Below, piece by piece: positions 6,969 to 12,648 of a DNA stretch of 12,648 nucleotides (position 1 is its first letter; each line of letters opens with the position of its first letter). Source of the stretch: UBA1424 sp041669225 (GTDB taxonomy: Bacteria; Bacillota_I; Bacilli_A; RFN20; CAG-826). The stretch spans positions 1 through 12,648 of the forward strand of contig JBAYBO010000027.1 of the NCBI GenBank assembly GCA_041669225.1, given 5' to 3'. The notes under the pieces were generated by a model that saw only the letters and a program-made list of their open reading frames with translations, made no database searches and was not told where the DNA came from. A program made the translations under genes and the position numbers.

Positions 6969-7943
6969 ATGGCAAAATTACCCCGTCCATTTGAAAAAAT
7001 GATATTCAAAACCGCTATCGTTGATAGCACCTCGAACTATGGTAAGTTCGTAATCGAACCGCTCGAAAGAGGATTCGGACTCACGGTTGGAAACGCTCTT
7101 CGCCGCGTCTTATTAAGCGCCCTTCCGGGTGCCAGTGTATTCGCTGTCGAAATTGAGGGTGCCCGTCATGAGTTCTCAGCTCTTCCCGGCATTGAAGAAG
7201 ATGTGACCGCCATTATCTTAAATCTTAAAGATTTAGTCTTAAAGATTGATGATGATGATGAAAAAGCGAAAAAAATCGAAGTTGACATTAAAGGTCCCGG
7301 CGCATTAAAAGCTGGTGATCTCGTCCTTCCGGCTTTCGTCTCGGTTATTAATCCCGATTTAGAGCTTGCTCATCTAACTGATGAGGGTCATCTAGTGATG
7401 ACAATGTTTGCTCGCAATGGTCGCGGTTACGTGACGAGCGAAGGCAACAAACTCGCCCGTACGCATCAACAAGTTGGCGTCATCGCTACCGATTCGAACT
7501 ATTCTCCAGTTACTAAGGCAAGTTATATTGTCGAACCAACTAGGGTTGGTCACGATTCAAACTTTGATCGTTTAACCCTTGAGGTATGGACGAATGGCTC
7601 AACGACTCCGCAGGATGCCGTCGCCTTATCAAGCCGAATCTTAATTGGTCACTTTGAAGAATTCTTGAAATTACAAGAACTTACACGCGATATCAATATC
7701 ATTAAAGAGGTTATTGAAGCCCCAATTGATGATGTCGGCGACAAAGCAATTGAAGAACTCGATCTCTCAGTCCGCAGCTATAACTGCTTAAAGAGAGCAG
7801 GTATTCAAACGATTCGCGAACTAACACAAAAAAGCGAAGAGGAAATGATGAAAGTCCGTAACCTCGGTAAAAAATCATTAAAAGAAATTAAAGATAAGTT
7901 AGTCGAAATGGGACTGAGCTTCCGCGACTATATCGCAGAGTAG
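6969..7943 (+). CDS. rpoA: DNA-directed RNA polymerase subunit alpha
   Basis: Alpha dimerises to nucleate RNA polymerase assembly, and its C-terminal domain contacts UP-element DNA and activators. The 324-residue protein has the N-terminal assembly domain, with FVIEPLERGFGLTVGNALRR (28-46, including the R45/R46 pair) and the conserved ALPGIEEDVT (71-80). A short acidic linker around 250-262 leads to the C-terminal domain (265-318). That domain has LSVRSYNCLKRAGI, in which R269 aligns with E. coli R265, the key DNA-contact residue, and the helix-hairpin VRNLGKKSLKEI (296-307). Strong AAAGGAG just upstream sets the start. All expected regions are present and intact. Confidence 0.98.
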   Translation: MAKLPRPFEKMIFKTAIVDSTSNYGKFVIEPLERGFGLTVGNALRRVLLSALPGASVFAVEIEGARHEFSALPGIEEDVTAIILNLKDLVLKIDDDDEKAKKIEVDIKGPGALKAGDLVLPAFVSVINPDLELAHLTDEGHLVMTMFARNGRGYVTSEGNKLARTHQQVGVIATDSNYSPVTKASYIVEPTRVGHDSNFDRLTLEVWTNGSTTPQDAVALSSRILIGHFEEFLKLQELTRDINIIKEVIEAPIDDVGDKAIEELDLSVRSYNCLKRAGIQTIRELTQKSEEEMMKVRNLGKKSLKEIKDKLVEMGLSFRDYIAE

Positions 7944-7951
7944 GAGGCACC

Positions 7952-8356
7952 ATGGCAGCACAAGGACGTAAAAACGTACACGGTAAAACTGGTGTCCGCT
8001 TCAAGGCCGCGTATACCGCAAGCAAAAATAAAAACATGCTCCGTAACGTCGTCACTGAACTCATTGTTTATGATAAAGTCATCGTTACTTCTGGAGTTGT
8101 TAAAGAACTCAAAAAACTCGCCGATCATCTAATTACCCTTGCAAAACGCGGGGATTTACATGCTAGACGGCAAGCCGCGAGTGTTCTTCGTAAGGTCGTC
8201 ATTGATGAAAAAGAAAGCATTACCGCTTTAGACAAATTGTTTGATGATCTTGGACCGGCTTTTAAAGCCCGCGAAGGTGGTTATACTAGAGCGCTTAAAG
8301 CTGATAATCGTCGCGGAGATAACGCCAAGCGCGTACTCGTGACTTGGGTTCGCTAA
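7952..8356 (+). CDS. rplQ: 50S ribosomal protein L17, variant N-terminus
   Basis: L17 is a large-subunit protein near the exit tunnel. It is recognised by LITLAKRGDLHARRQAASVLRK in the middle, LFDDLGPAFKAREGGYTRALK and the RRGDNAKRV ending. The protein is 134 residues, longer than the roughly 120 of many Bacillota. The usual N-terminal motif (of the type xxGRTSxxRKAMLRN) is replaced by a longer basic segment, and only the closing NMLRN is readily recognisable. The ATG at 7952 has AGGAGG at 7942-7947, overlapping the rpoA stop and only 4 nt from the start. This is the last gene of the ribosomal operon; a terminator follows. Confidence 0.97.
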   Translation: MAAQGRKNVHGKTGVRFKAAYTASKNKNMLRNVVTELIVYDKVIVTSGVVKELKKLADHLITLAKRGDLHARRQAASVLRKVVIDEKESITALDKLFDDLGPAFKAREGGYTRALKADNRRGDNAKRVLVTWVR

Positions 8357-8373
8357 GCGACACCAAAACAATT

Positions 8374-8403
8374 AGAACGGCTCAAAAGGGCCGTTTTCTT
8401 TTT
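8374..8403 (+). terminator. Intrinsic terminator after rplQ
   Basis: An 8-bp stem pairs AACGGCTC (8376-8383) with GGGCCGTT (8388-8395), with one G-T wobble and an AAAA loop. A T-rich tail (TTTTCTTTTT) follows directly. It lies 17 nt after the rplQ stop and should end the long ribosomal protein transcript before preT. Confidence 0.9.
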
Positions 8404-8422
8404 GTTAATTCTACGGGATATC

Positions 8423-8451
8423 TTTTTAATCTTTATGGTAGATGCTAAAAT
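8423..8451 (+). promoter_or_regulatory. Probable sigma-A promoter of preTA
   Basis: An extended -10 element, TGC followed by TAAAAT (8446-8451), lies 17 nt downstream of a weak -35, TTTTTA (8423-8428). A second possible pair is TTGTTA (8402-8407) with TTTAAT (8425-8430), also with 17-nt spacing but partly overlapping the terminator tail. Either would give a short leader before AAGGAG (8465-8470) and the preT ATG at 8478. This is inference from sequence likeness only. Confidence 0.55.
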
Positions 8452-8477
8452 AAATCTAATTTATAAGGAGTTTTCCA

Positions 8478-9707
8478 ATGAGCAAAAAATATTTGCAGGA
8501 ATTAGAACCGGCTTACACGCCTTTAACTGTTTGTGAGGAAGCGAGCCGGTGTCTTCTTTGTCTTGATGCTCCATGTTCAAAAGATTGTCCGGCTGGTACT
8601 GACCCTGGACGTTTTATTCGCGCTGTCCGTTTCCGCAATTTTAAAGGAGCAGCAGAAGTCGTTCGCGAAAACAACGTGTTGGGCTCAATTTGCGCCCGCG
8701 TTTGCCCTACTGAACGTTATTGTCAAAAAGGATGTGCCAGATCAGGGATTGATGTTCCGATTGATATTGGTCGCATTCAGCGCTTTATTACTGATTTTGA
8801 ACAAGATGCTAAGATGAATATTTTGAAGAAAGGCAAACTCAACGGCAAAAAGGTGGCGATAGTTGGCAGCGGTCCCGCCGGTTTACAAGCCGCGGCTTCC
8901 TTAGCCCGCCTCGGTTATGAAATAAATATTTATGAAAAAGATGCAAAGGCTGGCGGATATCTAAGATATGGCATCCCTGAATATCGTCTGTCGACAAGTA
9001 TCGTTGATAAAGAAATTGAATATGTAACTGATTTAGGGGTTAATATTCATTTGAATAAGCAAGTTGGCAAAGACATTAGCCTTGAACAACTTAAAAAAGA
9101 TAATGATGCCGTTATCGTCGCCGTCGGCGCGAGTTATGGCAAAATGCTTCCGAAGTTTGAAAACAATCCAAATGTTGAAATTGCCGTCGAATTTTTAAAA
9201 CGCGTCAAAGATAACAAAGGGAAAGTTGATCTTCCTGATAATATATTAGTTATTGGTGGTGGTGATGTGGCGATGGATGTTAACGTCACTTTAAAACTTC
9301 TTGGCGTGAAAAATATTAGTGATGTCGTCTACGAAGAATTTTGTGAATTCCGGGCTTCAAAAAAAGAGTTGGGCGATGCTCAGATATTAGGCGTGTCGAT
9401 TATCGATGGCTATGTTCCGGTTGATGTTGACGGTAAAACCGTCACCTTCAAGCATCGTGTCATTCCTGGCGAGGTAAAAATTACCGCTGACAAAATAATA
9501 CTTGCCGTCGGTCAATATCCTGATGTTTGTGGTCTTGACGGTATCCGCATCGTTAACGGAGAATCTGATATCAAAGGATATGTGACAAATGATCCGAAGG
9601 TTTATGTCGCTGGTGATATCGCTCATCTAGATAAGACGGTCGTCGCTGCCGTCAGAACTGGTAAAGATGTCGCTTCGCTAATTCATAGCCGTATTGGAGG
9701 TAGATAA
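8478..9707 (+). CDS. preT: NAD-dependent dihydropyrimidine dehydrogenase, subunit PreT
   Basis: PreT takes electrons from NADH through FAD and two [4Fe-4S] clusters and passes them to PreA, which reduces uracil or thymine to the 5,6-dihydro form. The 409 residues are close to E. coli PreT. The N-terminal cluster domain has C25, C28, C33, C37, then C72, C76, C82, C86, and Q101 in the IGRIQRF motif, aligning with the unusual glutamine cluster ligand of mammalian DPD. The FAD site is VGSGPAG (129-135) and the NAD(P) site is IGGGDVAMD (259-267). Past the next strand comes the acidic segment YEEFCEF (285-291), where NADPH-using DPD has arginines; this favours NADH. AAGGAG at 8465-8470 sets the start. 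The gene is followed by preA after 1 nt. Related glutamate synthase small subunits share this fold, but the preA partner decides the call. Confidence 0.92.
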   Translation: MSKKYLQELEPAYTPLTVCEEASRCLLCLDAPCSKDCPAGTDPGRFIRAVRFRNFKGAAEVVRENNVLGSICARVCPTERYCQKGCARSGIDVPIDIGRIQRFITDFEQDAKMNILKKGKLNGKKVAIVGSGPAGLQAAASLARLGYEINIYEKDAKAGGYLRYGIPEYRLSTSIVDKEIEYVTDLGVNIHLNKQVGKDISLEQLKKDNDAVIVAVGASYGKMLPKFENNPNVEIAVEFLKRVKDNKGKVDLPDNILVIGGGDVAMDVNVTLKLLGVKNISDVVYEEFCEFRASKKELGDAQILGVSIIDGYVPVDVDGKTVTFKHRVIPGEVKITADKIILAVGQYPDVCGLDGIRIVNGESDIKGYVTNDPKVYVAGDIAHLDKTVVAAVRTGKDVASLIHSRIGGR

Positions 9708-9708
9708 A

Positions 9709-10962
9709 ATGATTAAGAAAGATTTGTCGATAAATTTTTTAGGCGTTCGTTTTTCAAATCCGTTTTGTCTTTCTTCATCTCCGGTTGGAAACTGCTATGA
9801 CATGTGCAAAAAAGCCTATGGCGCTGGTTGGGGCGGAGTCGTTTTTAAGACGATGGGTTATTATGATTTTATTGTCGATGAAGTGTCACCTCGTTTTGAT
9901 AAGCTTAATAAAGAAAATACTCCGTTTGTTGGTTTTAAGAACATGGAGCAGATTGCCGAACATCCTCTCGATGAAAATCTTGCCGATATTCGCCGCTTAA
10001 AAAAAGAATTTCCATATCAAGTATTAATTGCTTCGATTATGGGCTCGAGCGATAAAGAATGGGAAGAACTTGCCCGCCTGGCTGAAGAAGCGGGAGCGGA
10101 TATGCTGGAAATGAATTTGTCGTGTCCGCAGATGACCTCACACGCAATGGGTAGCGATGTCGGAACAAACCCCGATCTTTGCCGCCAGTATTGTCAAGCT
10201 GTTAAACGTGGTAGCAAGCTTCCGGTCCTGGCCAAAATGACGCCGAATATTACTGATATGATACCGGTTGCTGTCGCTTGTTTAGAAGGTGGAGCAGATG
10301 GTATTGCAGCGATTAACACCGTTAAATCAATATGCAATATTGACCTTGATAAGAAAGTTGGTCTTCCGATTATCAACGGTAAATCTTCGGTATCTGGTTA
10401 TTCAGGTAAGGCGATTAAGCCAATTGCCCTTCGTTTTATTCAGCAAATGAGGGCCGATGAAAGACTTAAAAATGTTGCTATTTCTGGTATTGGTGGGATT
10501 GAAACATGGGAAGATGCAGCCGAGTTTATTCTCGTCGGTTCATCAACACTTCAAATCACGACGGCTATCATGCAATATGGGTATCGAATTATCGATGATT
10601 TGCGGAATGGACTCATGCACTATATGGATGAGCAAGGCGTTAATCATTTAAGTGATCTCGTCGGTTTAGCCAATAGCAATTTAATTCCAGCTGAAGAACT
10701 TGACCGCGATTATAAGATTTATCCGGAAATTAATGTTGATGAATGTATTAACTGCGGCCGCTGTTACATTTCTTGCTTTGATGGTGCGCATCAGGCGATT
10801 GACTGGGATTCTGAAAAACGCCTTCCCTCCGTCAATAAAGACAAATGTGTTGGCTGTCTACTCTGCTATCATGTCTGTCCAGTCGGGGCAATCAAAATAG
10901 GCGAGATTGTCTTCAAGAGCGGTCGTCAAGGCAACCGCAAAGTCGAAGATATTATTCACTAA
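9709..10962 (+). CDS. preA: NAD-dependent dihydropyrimidine dehydrogenase, subunit PreA
   Basis: PreA is the pyrimidine-reducing subunit: an FMN-binding dihydroorotate dehydrogenase-like TIM barrel with a C-terminal double [4Fe-4S] ferredoxin domain. In the 417 residues, the active-site loop NLSCP (136-140) holds C139, aligning with the catalytic cysteine of mammalian DPD. N78, and N203-T204 (INTV), align with its pyrimidine-binding residues. The stretch SGYSGKAIKPIALRF (229-243) and SGIGGI (259-264) are family phosphate/FMN motifs. The ferredoxin domain has C346, C349, C352, C356 and C380, C383, C386, C390. The ATG at 9709 is preferred over an in-frame TTG at 9694, because GGAGG (9696-9700) sits just before it. 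The pair could inactivate 5-fluorouracil, as known for gut bacterial PreTA. No downstream catabolic gene is in the window. Confidence 0.93.
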   Translation: MIKKDLSINFLGVRFSNPFCLSSSPVGNCYDMCKKAYGAGWGGVVFKTMGYYDFIVDEVSPRFDKLNKENTPFVGFKNMEQIAEHPLDENLADIRRLKKEFPYQVLIASIMGSSDKEWEELARLAEEAGADMLEMNLSCPQMTSHAMGSDVGTNPDLCRQYCQAVKRGSKLPVLAKMTPNITDMIPVAVACLEGGADGIAAINTVKSICNIDLDKKVGLPIINGKSSVSGYSGKAIKPIALRFIQQMRADERLKNVAISGIGGIETWEDAAEFILVGSSTLQITTAIMQYGYRIIDDLRNGLMHYMDEQGVNHLSDLVGLANSNLIPAEELDRDYKIYPEINVDECINCGRCYISCFDGAHQAIDWDSEKRLPSVNKDKCVGCLLCYHVCPVGAIKIGEIVFKSGRQGNRKVEDIIH

Positions 10963-10970
10963 ATCATCTA

Positions 10971-10994
10971 AGGGGTGGAAACACTCCTTTTTTT
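10971..10994 (+). terminator. Intrinsic terminator after preA
   Basis: A 7-bp stem (AGGGGTG at 10971-10977 with CACTCCT at 10982-10988, one G-T wobble) is closed by a GAAA tetraloop and followed by seven T. It starts 8 nt after the preA stop and separates preTA from the next operon. Confidence 0.88.
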
Positions 10995-11012
10995 ATTATA
11001 TAAATGTAAGCC

Positions 11013-11029
11013 CATACAATTTTCGTATG
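11013..11029. repeat. Inverted repeat upstream of the NuoE-like operon promoter
   Basis: CATAC (11013-11017) and GTATG (11025-11029) form a perfect 5-bp inverted repeat around a 7-nt AT-rich centre, about 12 nt upstream of the putative -35. It has the size of an operator but is short enough to arise by chance. No known regulator motif was recognised. Confidence 0.25.
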
Positions 11030-11040
11030 CCAAGTTTATA

Positions 11041-11069
11041 TTGAAAAATATAAGATACTTACCTATTAT
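11041..11069 (+). promoter_or_regulatory. Sigma-A-type promoter of the NuoE/NuoF-like operon
   Basis: TTGAAA (11041-11046) and TATTAT (11064-11069) each match five of six consensus bases and are separated by an ideal 17 nt. The preceding operon ends in a terminator, so this is the likely promoter for the downstream genes. The predicted leader is about 40 nt, ending in GGAGG (11106-11110). Confidence 0.7.
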
Positions 11070-11088
11070 ATTAAAGGTGCATTTATGC

Positions 11089-11101
11089 GTCATTTTATGA
11101 C
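11089..11101. repeat. Short inverted repeat in the leader before the ribosome site
   Basis: GTCAT-TTT-ATGAC is a perfect 5-bp inverted repeat in the predicted 5' leader, ending 4 nt before the GGAGG ribosome site of the NuoE-like gene. It might be a protein-binding site or a weak hairpin next to the Shine-Dalgarno. Its role is unknown and chance is possible. Confidence 0.25.
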
Positions 11102-11117
11102 CTACGGAGGATAGATA

Positions 11118-11600
11118 ATGGCAGTCATGCAAGAACACGCCAAGAAAAGGATTAAAGAGATTGTTGCTTCTCATAAAGACGAACCAACCCCTTTACTCGT
11201 TGTCTTGTCACAAATCCAGGAAGAATTTGGCTACATCCCACTCGAAGTCCAGGAAGTCGTTTCCGAGGAAATGGATATACCGGTCGCTGAGATTTATGGG
11301 GTCGTAACTTTTTATTCATTTTTCTCTTTAAAACCAAAAGGCAAATATATTATTGGCGTTTGTCTCGGGACGGCTTGCTATGTTAAGGGCAGTCAAAACA
11401 TTATTGATAAGTTTTGTGAACTCCTAAAAATCAAACCGGGAGAAACGACTCCTGATGGTTTATTTACGGTTGATGCCTTACGTTGTATTGGCGCTTGTGC
11501 GATTGCTCCGGCCGTGACGATTAACGGTAAGGTTTATGCCAATTTGACCGTTGACCGCGTTGAAAAAATTCTTAAAGAATATGAAGGGGGAGCCAACTAA
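11118..11600 (+). CDS. NuoE-like [2Fe-2S] subunit of an NAD-linked hydrogenase or formate dehydrogenase (HydC/HndA type)
   Basis: The 160-residue protein is a thioredoxin-like [2Fe-2S] ferredoxin of the complex I 24-kDa (NuoE) family, which relays electrons beside the NADH-oxidising flavoprotein. An N-terminal helical region has the family stretch QEEFGYIPLEVQEVVSEEM (about 34-52) and the IYGVVTFYSFF motif (59-69). Cluster ligands are C82-x4-C87 (CLGTAC) and C123-x3-C127 (CIGAC). GGAGG at 11106-11110 sets the start, 7 nt before the ATG. Its stop overlaps the next start by one base (TAATG). The neighbour's architecture points to a soluble hydrogenase- or formate dehydrogenase-type module rather than complete complex I, whose nuoA-D genes would normally precede. 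The exact complex cannot be fixed without the downstream genes. Confidence 0.9.
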   Translation: MAVMQEHAKKRIKEIVASHKDEPTPLLVVLSQIQEEFGYIPLEVQEVVSEEMDIPVAEIYGVVTFYSFFSLKPKGKYIIGVCLGTACYVKGSQNIIDKFCELLKIKPGETTPDGLFTVDALRCIGACAIAPAVTINGKVYANLTVDRVEKILKEYEGGAN

Positions 11601-12648
11601 TGAAAATCAATACTCCTCAAGAACTTGTTAATAAAATTCGTTCTTGCGAAAAATGTTTAGCCCAGAAGTTTAGTGGCGAAACAGGCACGAAAGCTTTGCT
11701 TGTTTGTGGTGGTTTAGGCTGTATTTCCACTGGTGCTAGCGACATTATCGAATTACTCAAATCAAAATTAAAAGAAAAAGGTCTTGAAGACAAAGTTAGC
11801 GTCGATTCAGTTGGCTGCTTTGGCTTTTGTTCACAAGGACCATTCATCCGCGTATATCCAGGCGAGACGCTTTATCGCATGGTTAAGCCCGAAGATGTCG
11901 ATAGAATTATCGAAGAAGACGTCATTGGTGGACGGCTGATTGAAGATTTAGTTTATGTTGATCCCAAAACGAATAAACCCGCCCGGACCGAAAAGGATAT
12001 TGATTTCTTCAAAAAGCAAATCAAGATTGCTCTTTATGGTAGCGGCATCATTAATCCTGAAAGTCTCGATGAAGCCTTTGGTTATGGCTCGTTCAGAGCT
12101 TTTCATAAAGTCGTGACGACGATGAAGAGTCAGGAAGTAATTGATGAGATTTTAAAATCAGGCTTACGCGGTCGTGGTGGTGGTGGTTTTCCGACTGGCC
12201 GTAAATGGCAGTTCGCCCTCGATCAGAAGTCAGACGTTAAATACGTCGTTTGTAATGGTGATGAAGGCGATCCCGGAGCATTTATGGATCGTTCGATTCT
12301 TGAAGGTAATCCTTTCGCGGCGATTGAAGGTATGATGATTGCTGGCTACGCGATTCAAGCGACAGCTGGTTATTTCTATGTCCGTGCTGAATATCCTCTT
12401 GCAGTAGCTAGATTAAGAACAGCAATCTCGCTTTTAGAAGAAGTTGGTTTGCTGGGTGAGAATATTTTAAATACCGGATTCAATTTTCGGGTTGATGTAA
12501 GATTAGGCGCTGGCGCCTTTGTTTGTGGCGAAGAAACAGCTTTGCTGAACTCAATTGAAGGTCAGCGTGGCCAACCACGCCCACGCCCACCATTCCCGGC
12601 CGTTAAGGGTTTGTGGCAAAAACCAACAATTGTTAATAACGTTGAAAC
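11600..12648 (+). CDS. NuoF-like NADH-binding flavoprotein with N-terminal [2Fe-2S] domain (HydB/HndC type), 3' end missing
   Basis: The gene runs off the window after 349 residues. It encodes the NADH-oxidising FMN subunit. Residues 30-120 form a thioredoxin-like [2Fe-2S] domain with C36-x4-C41 (CGGLGC) and C73-x3-C77 (CFGFC). From about 140 the 51-kDa flavoprotein fold follows, with the FMN/NADH glycine loop GLRGRGGGGFPTGRKW (188-203), CNGDEGDPGAF (218-228) and GAGAFVCGEETAL (303-315), ending in QKPTIVNNVE. This extra N-terminal domain is absent from E. coli-type NuoF and typical of HydB/HndC subunits of NAD(P)-linked, often electron-bifurcating, [FeFe] hydrogenases; related subunits occur in some NAD-dependent formate dehydrogenases. 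An additional C16-x2-C19 pair lies near the N-terminus. The [4Fe-4S] ligands expected after the flavin domain, and any C-terminal ferredoxin domain, lie beyond the edge. The start overlaps the previous stop by one base, so the two genes are coupled. Confidence 0.9.
   Translation, partial: MKINTPQELVNKIRSCEKCLAQKFSGETGTKALLVCGGLGCISTGASDIIELLKSKLKEKGLEDKVSVDSVGCFGFCSQGPFIRVYPGETLYRMVKPEDVDRIIEEDVIGGRLIEDLVYVDPKTNKPARTEKDIDFFKKQIKIALYGSGIINPESLDEAFGYGSFRAFHKVVTTMKSQEVIDEILKSGLRGRGGGGFPTGRKWQFALDQKSDVKYVVCNGDEGDPGAFMDRSILEGNPFAAIEGMMIAGYAIQATAGYFYVRAEYPLAVARLRTAISLLEEVGLLGENILNTGFNFRVDVRLGAGAFVCGEETALLNSIEGQRGQPRPRPPFPAVKGLWQKPTIVNNVE

Noticed and set aside
8402..8419. Possible Rex-type redox repressor site (TTGTTAA half-site) before preT
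   Set aside because: Only the left half matches. The expected TTAACAA right half is absent at the required spacing, and the match overlaps the terminator T-tail.
9694..9708. In-frame TTG upstream start for preA, adding MEVDK
   Set aside because: It would begin before the GGAGG ribosome site and inside the preT end. The ATG at 9709 fits the Shine-Dalgarno and family start.
1..12648. Mobile elements, CRISPR arrays, tRNAs, riboswitches or an origin
   Set aside because: No repeat arrays, transposase or integrase frames, tRNA-like segments or recognisable aptamers were seen; the few intergenic spaces are short and explained by terminators and promoters.

Overview
The window is a stretch of bacterial chromosome with all genes on the + strand. 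Bases 1-8356 carry the distal part of the S10-spc-alpha ribosomal protein super-operon. Bases 8478-12648 carry two anaerobic redox operons. Gene order, the zinc forms of S14, L36 and adenylate kinase, and strong GGAGG Shine-Dalgarno sites point to a Bacillota (Firmicutes) lineage. TGA is a real stop: secY and adk both end in TGA inside ATGA overlaps, so this is not a TGA=Trp mycoplasma. Missing rpmD (L30), an S5 with a long Pro/Arg-rich N-terminus, and anaerobic NADH enzymes suggest an uncultured anaerobe near the Mollicutes/Erysipelotrichia side of Bacilli. That placement is inference.

Region 1 (1-8356): rplE (3' end), rpsN, rpsH, rplF, rplR, rpsE, rplO, secY, adk, map, infA, rpmJ, rpsM, rpsK, rpoA, rplQ. 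No gap exceeds 25 nt. secY-adk-map-infA form a chain of overlapping genes. The operon ends at a strong intrinsic terminator (about 8374-8403). It supplies ribosomal proteins, the Sec translocon channel, adenylate kinase, methionine aminopeptidase, IF-1 and RNA polymerase alpha.

Region 2 (8423-10994): a probable promoter, then preT and preA, the two subunits of NAD-dependent dihydropyrimidine dehydrogenase, then an intrinsic terminator. The enzyme reduces uracil or thymine with NADH. No dihydropyrimidinase or beta-ureidopropionase gene is seen here.

Region 3 (11041-12648): a good sigma-A-type promoter, a short leader with a small inverted repeat, a NuoE-like [2Fe-2S] protein gene, and a NuoF-like flavoprotein gene cut by the window end. 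The NuoF-like protein carries an extra N-terminal thioredoxin-like [2Fe-2S] domain. This is the architecture of the HydC/HydB (HndA/HndC) subunits of NAD-linked, often electron-bifurcating, [FeFe] hydrogenases. Some NAD-dependent formate dehydrogenases use related subunits. The catalytic subunit would lie downstream.

No mobile element, CRISPR array, tRNA or rRNA was seen, and no gene-free stretch exceeds 155 nt. I found no clearly new system. The points most worth a second look are the S5 extension, the L30 loss, the variant L17 N-terminus, and two NADH-handling operons side by side directly after the ribosomal cluster.
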